A stretch of 64,000 bases of DNA from Variovorax sp. J2L1-78 (GTDB taxonomy: Bacteria; Pseudomonadota; Gammaproteobacteria; Burkholderiales; Burkholderiaceae_C): contig NZ_JASZYB010000001.1 in assembly GCF_030317205.1 (NCBI RefSeq), positions 1,240,001 to 1,304,000 on the forward strand, in the 5' to 3' direction. Shown in pieces: positions 54,187 through 63,266 of the stretch. Position 1 is the stretch's first letter. Each line of letters begins with the position of its first letter. Made by a program: the position numbers and the translations under genes. The notes beneath the pieces were generated by a model, which was given only the letters and a program-made list of their open reading frames with translations, had not been told where the DNA came from and did no database searches.

Positions 54187-55641
54187 ATGAAAAATTTTCC
54201 CGTCCATCTCCCCAAGTCCGAGATCTGCGAGATGCCTGCAACAACCATGCGCAAGCTGGTCGCGCAGCGCGAGCTCTCGCCGGTGGAGATCGTCGAAGAG
54301 GTGCTGCGCCGTGCCGATGCGCTGCAACCGCAGCTGAACTGCTTCATCACGCTGTGCCATGAGCAGGCCCTGCAGCAAGCCAAGGAAGCCGAACAGGCGC
54401 TCATGCGAGGCGAGGCCCCGGGCCTGCTGCATGGCCTGCCCTTCACGGTGAAGGACATCGTCGACACCGCGAACGTGCGGACCACCTACGGCTCCCTGCT
54501 GCACCGCGACCATGTTCCCACGAAGGATGCGGTGGCCGTGGCGCGAATGCGCGAGGCCGGCGCCATCCTCATCGGCAAGACCACCTCGTCCGAATTCGGC
54601 GCCAAGTGCCTGACCGATGCGCCGCTGTTCGGCAGCACCCGCAACGCGTGGAGTGTCTCGCGCACGAGCGGCGGCTCCAGCGGCGGCGCGGCCGTGTCGA
54701 TGGCGGCGGGCATCGCGCCGCTCGCCATTGCGACCGACGGCGGCGGCTCGACGCGCATTCCCGCCGCGTGCAACGGCGTGGTCGGCCTGAAGCAGAGCCT
54801 GGGCGTGGTGCCCCACAGCCAGGTGCAGGACGCGTTCGGCAACTACACCTATGTGACGCCCACCACGCGCAACGTGGCCGACACGGCACTGATGCTGCAG
54901 GCCATGACCGGTGCGCACGGGTCGGACCCCTGGTCTCTGGGCGTGCCGGCCCAACGCTACTTCGACGAGCTGCAAGCCGGCGGCGACCTGTGCGGCAAGC
55001 GCATTCTTTTCTGCGCCGCGCCCGCGGGGCGGCCGATCGCCGCGGACGTTGCAGCCGCCTTCGAGGCCGCTCTGGCGACCCTGGCGTCGATGGGTGCCGA
55101 GCTGGAGCCGATGTCGGGCGAAGGCTTCGACGTCGAGCCCGTGTGGCGCGTGATCAACCACACCAGCTGGCGCGGCCGCTTCGCGCCCATGGCCGCGGCG
55201 CACGGCGACCAGATGAGCCCGTCGCTGCTCAAGCAGCTGGCGCTGGCCGAGCATGTGGATGGCGTTGCCTTCCAGCAGGCCATGTTCGCGCGGACCGCGT
55301 TGTTTCGCGAGGTGCAGGCGCGGCTGGAGACGCACGACTTCATCTTCACGCCCACGCTGTCGCGCACGGCCCTGCCCATCGACCAGGACCTGTTCGGCAG
55401 CATCGAGATCGACGGCAAGGCCTATGCCGAGGTGCGGGCGAACTGGTTCCCCTGGACCATGCCGTTCAACCTCACCGGCCACCCCGCCATCAGCCTGCCC
55501 TGCGGCGCGGACCGCGATGGCCTGCCCATCGGCATGCAGCTGGTCGGCCGCTTCCGCGAAGACGGGTCGCTGCTGCAGGCCGCCGCCTCATTCGAAGCCG
55601 CGCACCGGCCGGCGAATCCGCTGCCCGTGGTGGCCTTCTGA
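54187..55641 (+). CDS. amidase signature family hydrolase
   Basis: A 484-residue amidase. The Ser-cisSer-Lys triad is visible: Lys in LPFTVKDIVDTANV, and the two Ser in SRTSGGSSGGAAVSMAAG and IATDGGGSTRIPA. The C-terminal FNLTGHPAISLPCGADRDG and PIGMQLVGRFREDG are typical. The substrate is unknown; the neighbouring Bug protein and exporter suggest use of an amide from outside. It is 47 bp before the Bug gene. Confidence 0.92.
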   Translation: MKNFPVHLPKSEICEMPATTMRKLVAQRELSPVEIVEEVLRRADALQPQLNCFITLCHEQALQQAKEAEQALMRGEAPGLLHGLPFTVKDIVDTANVRTTYGSLLHRDHVPTKDAVAVARMREAGAILIGKTTSSEFGAKCLTDAPLFGSTRNAWSVSRTSGGSSGGAAVSMAAGIAPLAIATDGGGSTRIPAACNGVVGLKQSLGVVPHSQVQDAFGNYTYVTPTTRNVADTALMLQAMTGAHGSDPWSLGVPAQRYFDELQAGGDLCGKRILFCAAPAGRPIAADVAAAFEAALATLASMGAELEPMSGEGFDVEPVWRVINHTSWRGRFAPMAAAHGDQMSPSLLKQLALAEHVDGVAFQQAMFARTALFREVQARLETHDFIFTPTLSRTALPIDQDLFGSIEIDGKAYAEVRANWFPWTMPFNLTGHPAISLPCGADRDGLPIGMQLVGRFREDGSLLQAAASFEAAHRPANPLPVVAF

Positions 55642-55688
55642 CGTCTTCTTTTTTCTCCCGCCGATTTTTCAACCAGCAGCTAGACACC

Positions 55689-56657
55689 ATGACCTCGTTC
55701 CTGAAGACACTCGTGCTCGGCGCGTCGATCGCCCTGGCCGGCGCCGGCGCGCACGCCGACAACGCGCCCGTGCGCCTCATCATCGGTGTTCCGCCGGGTG
55801 GCGCGCTCGACAACCTGGCGCGCTCCATCGCGGAGGAATTACGCGGCTCGCTGAAGGCGCCCGTTCTGGTGGAGAGCCGCCCCGGTGCGTCCACGCGCAT
55901 TTCCATCGAGGCGGTGAAGACCGCGCGGCCCGACGGCCACACGATCCTCATCGGCGCCACACCGCCCTTCGTGCTGTTTCCGATGACCTACGCGCGGCTG
56001 AATTACGACGTCGACAAAGACTTCATTCCCGTCGCGCATCTGGCCAACGTGCCCAGTGTCGTTTCCACTGGCGCGAACCAGCCGTACAAGACGATTCCCG
56101 AATACGTCGCGTGGGTCAAGAAGAACCCCGCGCAGGGAAGTGTCGGCATCACCAACCTCGGCGGCGGCCTGCACTTCAGCCTGTGGCAGCTGTCGAAGGC
56201 CATCGGCGTGCCGCTCGCGGCCGTCAGCTACCGGGGCGGCGCGCCGCTGGCGACGGACATCATCGGCGACCATGTGCCACTGGGCGCCGATGCACTGGCC
56301 AGCCAGATGGAGCTGCACCGCTCGGGCAAGCTGCGCATTCTGGGCGTCGCGGGGACGAAGCGGCTGAGCTGGCTGCCCGATGTGCCGACCGTCAAGGAGG
56401 CCGGCTACGACGCCTTCGATCGCGCCAACGCGTCCTATGCCGCCTTCGTGCCGGCGGGCACGCCGAAGGATGTTGTCGCGACGCTCGAGAAAGCCTTCCT
56501 GGCCGCCATGCGCAGCCCGCAGGTGCGCGGCCAGCTCGAACGCATCGGGCTCGACGCAACCGGGCTGCCCGGCGCCGAGGTGACGCGCCTCATGAATGAA
56601 GACCGCGAGTACTGGCGCCCCATCGTCAAGGCATCGGGCTTCAAGAGCGATGAGTGA
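55689..56657 (+). CDS. Bug/TctC-type binding protein
   Basis: A 322-residue periplasmic binding protein with a signal peptide (MTSFLKTLVLGASIALAGAG). Family motifs are VRLIIGVPPGGALDNLARSI, VLVESRPGASTRISIEAV, VGITNLGGGLHFSLWQLS and VSYRGGAPLATDIIGDH. It lies between the amidase and an MFS gene and overlaps the latter by 8 bp. It probably binds the amidase substrate or product; no TctAB partner is present. Confidence 0.92.
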   Translation: MTSFLKTLVLGASIALAGAGAHADNAPVRLIIGVPPGGALDNLARSIAEELRGSLKAPVLVESRPGASTRISIEAVKTARPDGHTILIGATPPFVLFPMTYARLNYDVDKDFIPVAHLANVPSVVSTGANQPYKTIPEYVAWVKKNPAQGSVGITNLGGGLHFSLWQLSKAIGVPLAAVSYRGGAPLATDIIGDHVPLGADALASQMELHRSGKLRILGVAGTKRLSWLPDVPTVKEAGYDAFDRANASYAAFVPAGTPKDVVATLEKAFLAAMRSPQVRGQLERIGLDATGLPGAEVTRLMNEDREYWRPIVKASGFKSDE

Positions 56658-58122
56658 AGCGGCGCCGCAAGACCAGGAAAGGGCCGCGTGGGCGGTGCTG
56701 GTTGTTGCGAGCCTCGGTGCGTTTCTCTGCTTCCTGAACCTCAGCGCGCTGAACGTCGCGCTGCCCTCGGTGGCGCGCAGCCTGCAGGCATCGCCGTCGC
56801 AGGCGAGCTGGATTCTGCTGTCTTACATGCTGGTCAGCACCGTGTTCATCCTGAGCTTCGGGAGGCTGGCCGACCTGTGGGGGCGGCGTCGGCTCTTTCT
56901 TTCGGGTCTGGGGCTTTTCCTGGTGGCCTGTGCGGCCTGTGCGGCCGCGACGAGCTTCGGCGCCCTGCTGCTCTTTCGCATTTGCCAAGCGGTGGGTGCG
57001 GCCGGTGTCATGGCCAACGCCAGCGCCTTGGTGGGCGATGGATTCGGCCGCAAGCGGGTGGGCCTGGCGCTCGGCGTGCTCGCGATGGTGGCTGCGCTGG
57101 CGCAGGTCCTGGGACCGCTGGCCGGCGGCTTTGTCGTGTCGTGGTGGGGCTGGCGTGTGCTCTTCATGCTGAATGTGCCGATCGGGTTTGGCGTGCTGGC
57201 ATGGTCGTGGCGGGTTCTGCCGAAGAGCGCGGCAATGTCCAAGGCCGAGCGCTTCGACCGGGCCGGCGCCTTGCTGTCGCTCGCGGGGCTCGGCGGCGTG
57301 ATCTATGCGCTCTCGATGGCCGGAACGCGCGGCTGGGCAAGCACGCCGGTGTGGGCTTTCATGCTCACCGGGGTGGGCGCCCTGCTCGTGTTCATCAGAA
57401 TTCAACAGCGCGCGGCCAGCCCTTTGGTCGACCCGGCCTTGTTCAGGGACTCGGGGCGTCGCACGGCCTACGCGGGCATCCTGCTCCTGTCGATGTCGCA
57501 GGCCGCGCCGTTGCTGCTCGTGGCCCTGTATCTCCAGGCATGCGCAGGCCTGGCGCCATCGGAGGCTGGCATGCGCATCGCACCGGTCGCGCTGGGGATG
57601 CTGATGGCCGCGCCCATCGCCGGCAGCCTGACGCGGCGCTTCTCGCCCGACGTCCTCTGCGTGAGCGGTCTGCTGCTCGCCGCAGGTGCGCTGCTCCTGT
57701 TGGCGGGCATGCTGCAGCCAGCCATCGGTGCCGGGCCGCTGGCCGCCTGCCTGTGGATGCTGGGCCTGGGTATCGGGAGCTTCGTGACACCCAACAACGC
57801 GTCGATTCTGCAAAGCGTGGCGCCGCAGCGCCGGGGCATTGCGAACGGTGTGCGCTCGACCCTGCAGAACACCGGGATCATGACGGGAACCGCCCTCACA
57901 CTGAGCGTGGCGCTGGCCGGGCTGCCCTACAGTTCGCAGCGCATGATTCTCGGGAATGGCGGTGCGGGTCTGTCGGGCGTCGATGTCGCCACATTCACGC
58001 AGGGGGCCAGAAATGCGCTTGCGATGCTCGCCTGCCTTTGCCTTGTGGGTGCGGCGCTGATCGCAAAAAACTACCGCCGTACGACGGCTTCTGTTCTGAG
58101 CGGCAGGAGCTCGAGGCCCTGA
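56650..58122 (+). CDS. DHA2-type MFS transporter
   Basis: A 490-residue inner-membrane transporter with about 14 hydrophobic segments. The first helix has LCFLNLSALNVALPSVARSL, motif A is FGRLADLWGRRRLFLSGLGL, motif C is VLGPLAGGFVVSWWGWRV. The ATG at 56650 overlaps the end of the Bug gene by 8 bp, so translation is probably coupled. Direction of transport is unknown; DHA2 members usually export. It converges on the ynfA-like gene. Confidence 0.88.
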   Translation: MSEAAPQDQERAAWAVLVVASLGAFLCFLNLSALNVALPSVARSLQASPSQASWILLSYMLVSTVFILSFGRLADLWGRRRLFLSGLGLFLVACAACAAATSFGALLLFRICQAVGAAGVMANASALVGDGFGRKRVGLALGVLAMVAALAQVLGPLAGGFVVSWWGWRVLFMLNVPIGFGVLAWSWRVLPKSAAMSKAERFDRAGALLSLAGLGGVIYALSMAGTRGWASTPVWAFMLTGVGALLVFIRIQQRAASPLVDPALFRDSGRRTAYAGILLLSMSQAAPLLLVALYLQACAGLAPSEAGMRIAPVALGMLMAAPIAGSLTRRFSPDVLCVSGLLLAAGALLLLAGMLQPAIGAGPLAACLWMLGLGIGSFVTPNNASILQSVAPQRRGIANGVRSTLQNTGIMTGTALTLSVALAGLPYSSQRMILGNGGAGLSGVDVATFTQGARNALAMLACLCLVGAALIAKNYRRTTASVLSGRSSRP

Positions 58123-58205
58123 CGCTGCGACGCAAGCGGGCGCAAGCCCTTGCGCGGCAGGAGCGCATCGTGCTGGCCTGCGCCGACGGCTCGTGTCGAT
58201 GCCGT

Positions 58206-58230
58206 TGATCGCCGGGCCGCCTGGCGATCA
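58206..58230. terminator. stem-loop between convergent genes
   Basis: TGATCGCC (58206-58213) and GGCGATCA (58223-58230) form a perfect 8-bp stem with a 9-nt loop just after the MFS gene and over the stop of the YnfA gene. No U tract follows on either strand; it may act as a bidirectional transcript end. Confidence 0.4.
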
Positions 58231-58563
58231 GCGCGCGAGCCGCGGCCCCGCCATGATGATGCACATGCCCAGCAGACTCACCGCGACGCCGATCCAGTCG
58301 GTCAGCGTCGGCTGCACCTTGTCGATGGCCCAGAGCCAGACGACGGCCACGCCGACATAGACACCACCGTACGCGGCGTACACGCGCCCGGCGGCGGTCG
58401 GATGCAGCGACAGCAGCCAGGCGAACAGCGCCAGGGCGAGCGCGGCCGGAACCAACAGCCAGGCCGAGCGGCCCTGCTTGAGCCACAGGTACGGCAGGTA
58501 GCAGCCGACGATCTCGGCCACCGCGGTGACCACGAACAGGCCCAGGGTCTTCAGAAGTTCCAT
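58228..58563 (-). CDS. YnfA family small membrane protein
   Basis: A 111-residue protein with four membrane segments. It matches the UPF0060/YnfA pattern: [58 protein letters not shown] and a C-terminal [16 protein letters not shown]. YnfA members are related to small multidrug resistance proteins. The ATG at 58563 gives nearly the usual length (about 108). Upstream is the cytochrome gene stop, 25 bp away. Confidence 0.92.
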   Translation of the reverse strand: MELLKTLGLFVVTAVAEIVGCYLPYLWLKQGRSAWLLVPAALALALFAWLLSLHPTAAGRVYAAYGGVYVGVAVVWLWAIDKVQPTLTDWIGVAVSLLGMCIIMAGPRLAR

Positions 58564-58588
58564 GCGGCGCATTGTGATGCGCCGTGCA

Positions 58589-59968
58589 TCACCGTGGCGC
58601 GATCTCCTTGCGCACCTTCGCCACCTGCGCCGGCGTGACCGCCTCGCCCCGATTCCCCCAGCTGCTGCGCACAAAGCTCAGCAGCGCCGCGACGTTCTCG
58701 TCGCCGAGGCGCCAGCCGAAGCCGGGCATGGCGAGCGCCGACGGCCGCGACTCGGTGCTGGGCATGGCCGAGCCGGCGAGCACGATGCGGATCAGCGAGG
58801 TCGGGTCTTTCGCGTTCACCACGCTGTTGCCGGCCAGCGAGGGGAAGACACCATCGGCGCCCGCGCCGCTCGAGCGATGGCACGCATTGCAGTTGTTGAG
58901 GTAGACCATGCCACCCGCGCCTTCGACCGTGCCGGCGCGCAGCGCCTGCGTGCTCGGATGCGCCGTGGCCGCGGCCACCACGGCCGCCTGCAGCGGCGCC
59001 GGTGTCGCCGGTGGTGTGCCGATCGACTGCAGGTAGGTGGCGATCGACGCCAGGTCTTCGCGGCGCATGTACTGCGTGCTGTTCTGCACCACCTGCGCCA
59101 TCGGGCCGAAGGCCGCGGTGTGTGCGGTGCGGCCGGTCTGCAGGTAGGCCACCATGTCGTCGGTCGACCACTGCGCGGCGCTGCCGCGCTCGGTGTGGCG
59201 CAGCGGCTGCGCAAGCCAGCCGTCGATCAGCGTGCCGGCCAGGTAGCTGTCGCCCTGGCGTTCGTTGGCGGCCTTGACCCCGCCGGCCAGGCTGCGCGGC
59301 GTGTGGCAATCGCCGCAGTGGCCCAGGCCCTGCACCAGGTAGGCACCCCGGTTCCATTCGGCGCTGCGCGCACTGTCGGGCTGGTAGACCCCCTTGTCGA
59401 GGTACAGCAGGTTCCAGCCCATCATGAGCCAGCGCATGCTGAAGGGCCACGGCAGGTCGGTCGGCGGCGGCTTGTCGGCCGAGGCGGCCACGCCCTGCTG
59501 GAAGTAGACATACAGCGCATGCATGTCCTCGTCGTTCAGCCGGGCGAACGAGGGATATGGCATGGCCGGGTACAGATGCTGGCCGTCGCGCCGCACGCCC
59601 TCGCGCAGCGCGCGGGCGAAGTCGGCCTCGGTGTAATCGCCGATGCCCGCGCCCTTGTCGGGCGTGATGTTGCTCGACACGATGGTGCCGAAGGGTGTGG
59701 CCATGGGCAGGCCGCCGGCGAAGGGCACGTTCGACGGGCCGGTGTGGCAGCTGACGCAGTCGCCAGCGCGTGCCAGGTAGCGTCCGCGTTCGACGGTCGG
59801 GTCGGACGAGACGGCGGTGCTCGCACCGGTGGTCGCCACCACCGGTGCCGCAGGCATGCCACCCGTCACCGGGCTGGCCTTCTGCCCGAAGGCCCAGGTC
59901 GACAGGAGCGCCGCGACGACGATGCCGAAACCGGTCACGCGCAGGCGCGTCTTCGTGGCGGCGTTCAT
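58589..59968 (-). CDS. triheme cytochrome c subunit of a membrane dehydrogenase
   Basis: A 459-residue cytochrome c with a membrane anchor or signal at the N-terminus ([15 protein letters not shown]). Three heme motifs are present: CVSCH from C71, CGDCH from C218, and CNACH from C360. The spacing matches the cytochrome subunit of gluconate, alcohol or sorbitol dehydrogenases (PQQ- or FAD-linked), which passes electrons to ubiquinone. Its start overlaps the GMC subunit stop as ATGA. Confidence 0.93.
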   Translation of the reverse strand: MNAATKTRLRVTGFGIVVAALLSTWAFGQKASPVTGGMPAAPVVATTGASTAVSSDPTVERGRYLARAGDCVSCHTGPSNVPFAGGLPMATPFGTIVSSNITPDKGAGIGDYTEADFARALREGVRRDGQHLYPAMPYPSFARLNDEDMHALYVYFQQGVAASADKPPPTDLPWPFSMRWLMMGWNLLYLDKGVYQPDSARSAEWNRGAYLVQGLGHCGDCHTPRSLAGGVKAANERQGDSYLAGTLIDGWLAQPLRHTERGSAAQWSTDDMVAYLQTGRTAHTAAFGPMAQVVQNSTQYMRREDLASIATYLQSIGTPPATPAPLQAAVVAAATAHPSTQALRAGTVEGAGGMVYLNNCNACHRSSGAGADGVFPSLAGNSVVNAKDPTSLIRIVLAGSAMPSTESRPSALAMPGFGWRLGDENVAALLSFVRSSWGNRGEAVTPAQVAKVRKEIAPR

Positions 59969-61737
59969 GCGAGCGCTCCCGGGTTCTTCAGGTAGGTCTC
60001 GCGGATCGCCTTGGCCGACCAGTACGCCAGCGCGCCCACCACGGCGGTCGGGTTGTAGCCGAAGTTCTGCGGGAAGGCGCTGGCGCCCATCACGAACACG
60101 TTGGGCACGTCCCACACCTGCAGGTAGCGGTTGATGGCGCTCGTCTTGGGGTCGGTGCCCATCACGGCACCGCCGGTGTTGTGGGTCGACTGGTAGGGCC
60201 GCACGTCGTAGTGGTCGCCCTTCTTCTTGAAGCCCATGCTGATGTGCTTGGGCCCCATGGCCTTGGCGATCTGCTCGACCTTGCTGCCGATGAAGGCGGT
60301 CATCGCCATGTCGTTGTCCTTCCAGTCGAAGGTCATGCGCAGCAGCGGCTGGCCGAAGGCGTCCTTGTAGGTCGGGTCGAGGTCGAGGTAGTTGTCGCGG
60401 TAGGCCATCACCGAGCCCTGGCTGCCGACGCTGGTCTGGTAGACGTAGTTCTCCTTGGCCGCCTTCTTCCAGGCTGCGCCCCAGGTCGGCGTGCCGGCCG
60501 GCAGGGCCAACTGCTGGATCGGCCGGCCACCGGTGTTGATGCAGTTGATGGTCGCGCCGCCGACGAAGCCGAGCGGCCCGTGGTCGAAGTTGTCGCCGTC
60601 GAAGTCGTCCATCGCATGGCCGCTGGCGCCGGCGCCGACGAAGGGGTTCATCGGCTGGTCCTTGTCGAAATGCAGCGTCGCGCCGCCGTTCAACTGGTAC
60701 GCATAGCTGCGGCCCACCACGCCCTCGCCCGTGGCCGGGTCGTACTTCTTGCCGATGTTCGACAGCAGCAGCAGGCGCACGTTGTGCATCTGGTAGGCGC
60801 ACAGCACCACGAGGTCGGCGGGCTGCTCGACCTCGTTGCCCTGCGCGTCGATGTAGGTCACGCCGGTGGCCCGCTTGCCGTCGGGCGACATGTTGACGCG
60901 CTGCACGTGCGAACGGGTGCGCAGCTCGAAGTTCGAGCGCTTCATCAACGTCGGCAGCAGCGTGGTCTGCGGCGACGCCTTGGCATACATGTAGCAGCCG
61001 TAGCGCTCGCAGAAACCGCAGAAGTTGCACGGGCCGAGCTGTGCGCCGTGCGGGTTGGTGTAGGCCCGCGACGCATTGGCCGCGGCCTGCGGGAAAGGGT
61101 GGTAGCCCAGTTCACGCGCGGCCTTCTCGAAGAGCACGGCGCTGTTGGGCGATGCCAGCGGCGGCAGCGGGTATTCGTTGGCGCGCCAGCCCTCGAAGGG
61201 GTTGCCGCCGGCCTGGATCTGGCCCTTGAGGTTGCCGGCCTTGCCCGAGGTGCCGCAGATCTTCTCGAACATGTCGAAGTGCGGCTCGAGCTCGTCGTAG
61301 GTGACGCCGAAGTCCTGCAGGTACATGCCTTCGGGGATGAACTTCTTGCCGTAGCGCGCTTCGTAGGTGCTGCGCAGCTGCAGGTCGGCCGGCAGCGCAC
61401 GCCAGTGGTGGCCGTTCCAGTGCACACCGGCGCCACCGACGCCATCGCCCAGCAGGAAGGAGCCGTGTTGCCGGTACGGCACGGCCACGTCGGCGGGCGT
61501 GTGGCGGATGGTGACGGTCTCTTTCGAGAGGTTCTGGAACAGCTTGCCGCGGATGCCGTAGCTCAGCTCGTCGGTGATGCGCGGATACGCGAAGTCGGGC
61601 ACGGTGTCGCGGTTCTCGCCGCGCTCCAGCGCCAGCACTTTCAAGCCCGCGGCGGTGAGTTCCATGCCCATGATGGCGCCGGTCCAGCCGAAGCCGACCA
61701 GCACCGCGTCGACGCTGGGTTTCTTGATGGTGGCCAT
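59965..61737 (-). CDS. GMC oxidoreductase, large subunit of membrane dehydrogenase
   Basis: A 590-residue FAD-dependent GMC oxidoreductase. The dinucleotide motif is VLVGFGWTGAIMGMEL near residue 13, and the GMC signature GDGVGGAGVHWNGHHWRA follows. A cysteine group, C237, C240, C243 and C248 (CNFCGFCERYGC), fits an iron-sulfur site like that in bacterial FAD glucose dehydrogenases. The active-site His is likely in STHNTGGAVMG. With the small subunit and triheme cytochrome it would oxidise a sugar or sugar acid in the periplasm. Substrate is not determined; gluconate is the usual guess. Confidence 0.92.
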   Translation of the reverse strand: MATIKKPSVDAVLVGFGWTGAIMGMELTAAGLKVLALERGENRDTVPDFAYPRITDELSYGIRGKLFQNLSKETVTIRHTPADVAVPYRQHGSFLLGDGVGGAGVHWNGHHWRALPADLQLRSTYEARYGKKFIPEGMYLQDFGVTYDELEPHFDMFEKICGTSGKAGNLKGQIQAGGNPFEGWRANEYPLPPLASPNSAVLFEKAARELGYHPFPQAAANASRAYTNPHGAQLGPCNFCGFCERYGCYMYAKASPQTTLLPTLMKRSNFELRTRSHVQRVNMSPDGKRATGVTYIDAQGNEVEQPADLVVLCAYQMHNVRLLLLSNIGKKYDPATGEGVVGRSYAYQLNGGATLHFDKDQPMNPFVGAGASGHAMDDFDGDNFDHGPLGFVGGATINCINTGGRPIQQLALPAGTPTWGAAWKKAAKENYVYQTSVGSQGSVMAYRDNYLDLDPTYKDAFGQPLLRMTFDWKDNDMAMTAFIGSKVEQIAKAMGPKHISMGFKKKGDHYDVRPYQSTHNTGGAVMGTDPKTSAINRYLQVWDVPNVFVMGASAFPQNFGYNPTAVVGALAYWSAKAIRETYLKNPGALA

Positions 61738-61747
61738 GTCGCGCGCC

Positions 61748-62479
61748 TCAGCCCTGCGGCCCGTTGATGCTGACGGGCGGCAGCGGATAGTGGACGCCGG
61801 GCTTGTCGACCCAGTCGAGGAAGTCGGCGCGGGCGCCGGGGAAACCGATCATCTTCCAGGCCACGGCATTCTTGTTGCCGCCATGGATCGGGTCGCTGAA
61901 GTAGCCTTCCTTGGTGTTCTGCAGCAGGAAGGTGAAGAAGTCCTTGGCACCAACCTCGGCGAACTGGATGGTGCCGCCGTCGAGACCCTTGAGCACCTCG
62001 TCCTGCGTTCCCGTATCGAGTTCAGCGAAGCGCTTGCCGCCCTTCTGCTGCTTGCACCAGGCATCGGTCGCTGCGATGCCGGCACGGTAGACCTCGCGCG
62101 GCAGCATCTTGCCCTGGTAGCCGAAGAGCGGCGAACTCGGCACGAACGGGCCCTGCATGTACCAGGTCGCGGCCTGGCCGAAGGCGCCTTCCATCTGCCG
62201 GTCGATGAACTCGGGCACCCCGGCTTCGATGGCGCCGGGGCCGGTGTCGTCGGAGGGAATGAGCCGGGCCACCGCCGCCTGGATGAAGGCCCACTCCTCG
62301 GCATGGAAGTACACCGGGGTGTACGGCGGCGAAGCCGCTGCCGCGGGGGCCGAAGCGGCTTGTGCTGCGACCTGCTGGCCTGCCACGAAGCCGGTCGCCG
62401 TCAAGGCGCCGGCCGCGGGAACGATAGCGATGGACCGGCGCAGAAATCCGCGCCGACCCGGTGAGGGAACGTCAGTCAT
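61748..62479 (-). CDS. gluconate 2-dehydrogenase subunit 3 family protein
   Basis: A 243-residue small subunit with a Tat-type signal (GRRGFLRRSIAIVPAAGALT). The mature part has FHAEEWAFIQAAVARLIPSD and GVPEFIDRQMEGAFGQ, then DFFTFLLQNTKEGYFSDPIHGGN, all typical of the family (shown here in part). It is thought to carry the folded GMC subunit across the membrane by hitch-hiking on its Tat signal. It is first in the three-gene operon, 10 bp before the GMC gene. Start 62479 fits the signal peptide. Confidence 0.92.
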   Translation of the reverse strand: MTDVPSPGRRGFLRRSIAIVPAAGALTATGFVAGQQVAAQAASAPAAAASPPYTPVYFHAEEWAFIQAAVARLIPSDDTGPGAIEAGVPEFIDRQMEGAFGQAATWYMQGPFVPSSPLFGYQGKMLPREVYRAGIAATDAWCKQQKGGKRFAELDTGTQDEVLKGLDGGTIQFAEVGAKDFFTFLLQNTKEGYFSDPIHGGNKNAVAWKMIGFPGARADFLDWVDKPGVHYPLPPVSINGPQG

Positions 62480-62662
62480 CGATGGATGTGCAGCACGAGG
62501 CCGCCGTGTTGTTATGAGACCAGCATGGCACTGCGACGGCGTCGAGGCAATCGGACGGGAGCACTTCCCACCGATGAAGTCGGCCAATGTTTGGCGCGAA
62601 TCGGCCAAGGGCTTCGCCGAGGCATGATGTCCGCCAACGACCTACCTACAAGGAGACAGACC

Positions 62663-63262
62663 ATGCCCTCTCGCACCGCACCGGCAGCGCCGCGCTATCC
62701 CATGGCGGAACTGAAGGACCTGCCTGACGACATCCTGACCGCCGTGCTCGCGGTGCAGGAGAAGGCCGGCTTCGTGCCCAACGTGTTCCTCGCCTTCGCC
62801 CGCCGGCCCGCCGAATGGCGCGCCTTCTTCGCGTACCACGACGCGTTGATGCTCAAGGAAGATGGCTCGCTCACCAAGGGCGACCGCGAGATGATCGTGA
62901 CCGTCACCAGCGCCGCCAACCAGTGCCTCTACTGCGTGGTCGCACACGGCGCGCTGCTGCGCATCTACGAGAAGAAGCCGCTGGTGGCCGACCAGGTGGC
63001 GGTGAACTACCGCAAGGCCGACATCACGCCGCGCCAGCGCGCGATGCTCGACTTCGCGATGAAGGTGAGCGAGCGGTCGCACGAGATCGACGATGCCGAC
63101 TTCGACGCGCTGCACGTACACGGCTTCGACGACGAGGACATCTGGGACATCGCCGCCATCACGTCCTTCTTCGGCCTGTCGAACCGCATGGCCAGCTTCG
63201 CCGGCATGCAGCCCAACAACGAGTTCTTCATGATGGGGCGTGTGCCCCGCGAGAAGAAGTAG
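62663..63262 (+). CDS. peroxidase-related protein (AhpD-like)
   Basis: A 199-residue protein of the carboxymuconolactone decarboxylase/AhpD superfamily. The redox CxxC is C88-C91 in NQCLYCVVAHG with His at 95, as in AhpD-type proteins. The C-terminal DEDIWDIAAITSFFGLSNRMA matches the peroxidase-related group. AAGGAGA precedes the ATG at 62663. It may remove peroxides; the gene is next to the dehydrogenase operon but on the other strand. Confidence 0.9.
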   Translation: MPSRTAPAAPRYPMAELKDLPDDILTAVLAVQEKAGFVPNVFLAFARRPAEWRAFFAYHDALMLKEDGSLTKGDREMIVTVTSAANQCLYCVVAHGALLRIYEKKPLVADQVAVNYRKADITPRQRAMLDFAMKVSERSHEIDDADFDALHVHGFDDEDIWDIAAITSFFGLSNRMASFAGMQPNNEFFMMGRVPREKK

Positions 63263-63266
63263 CTGG

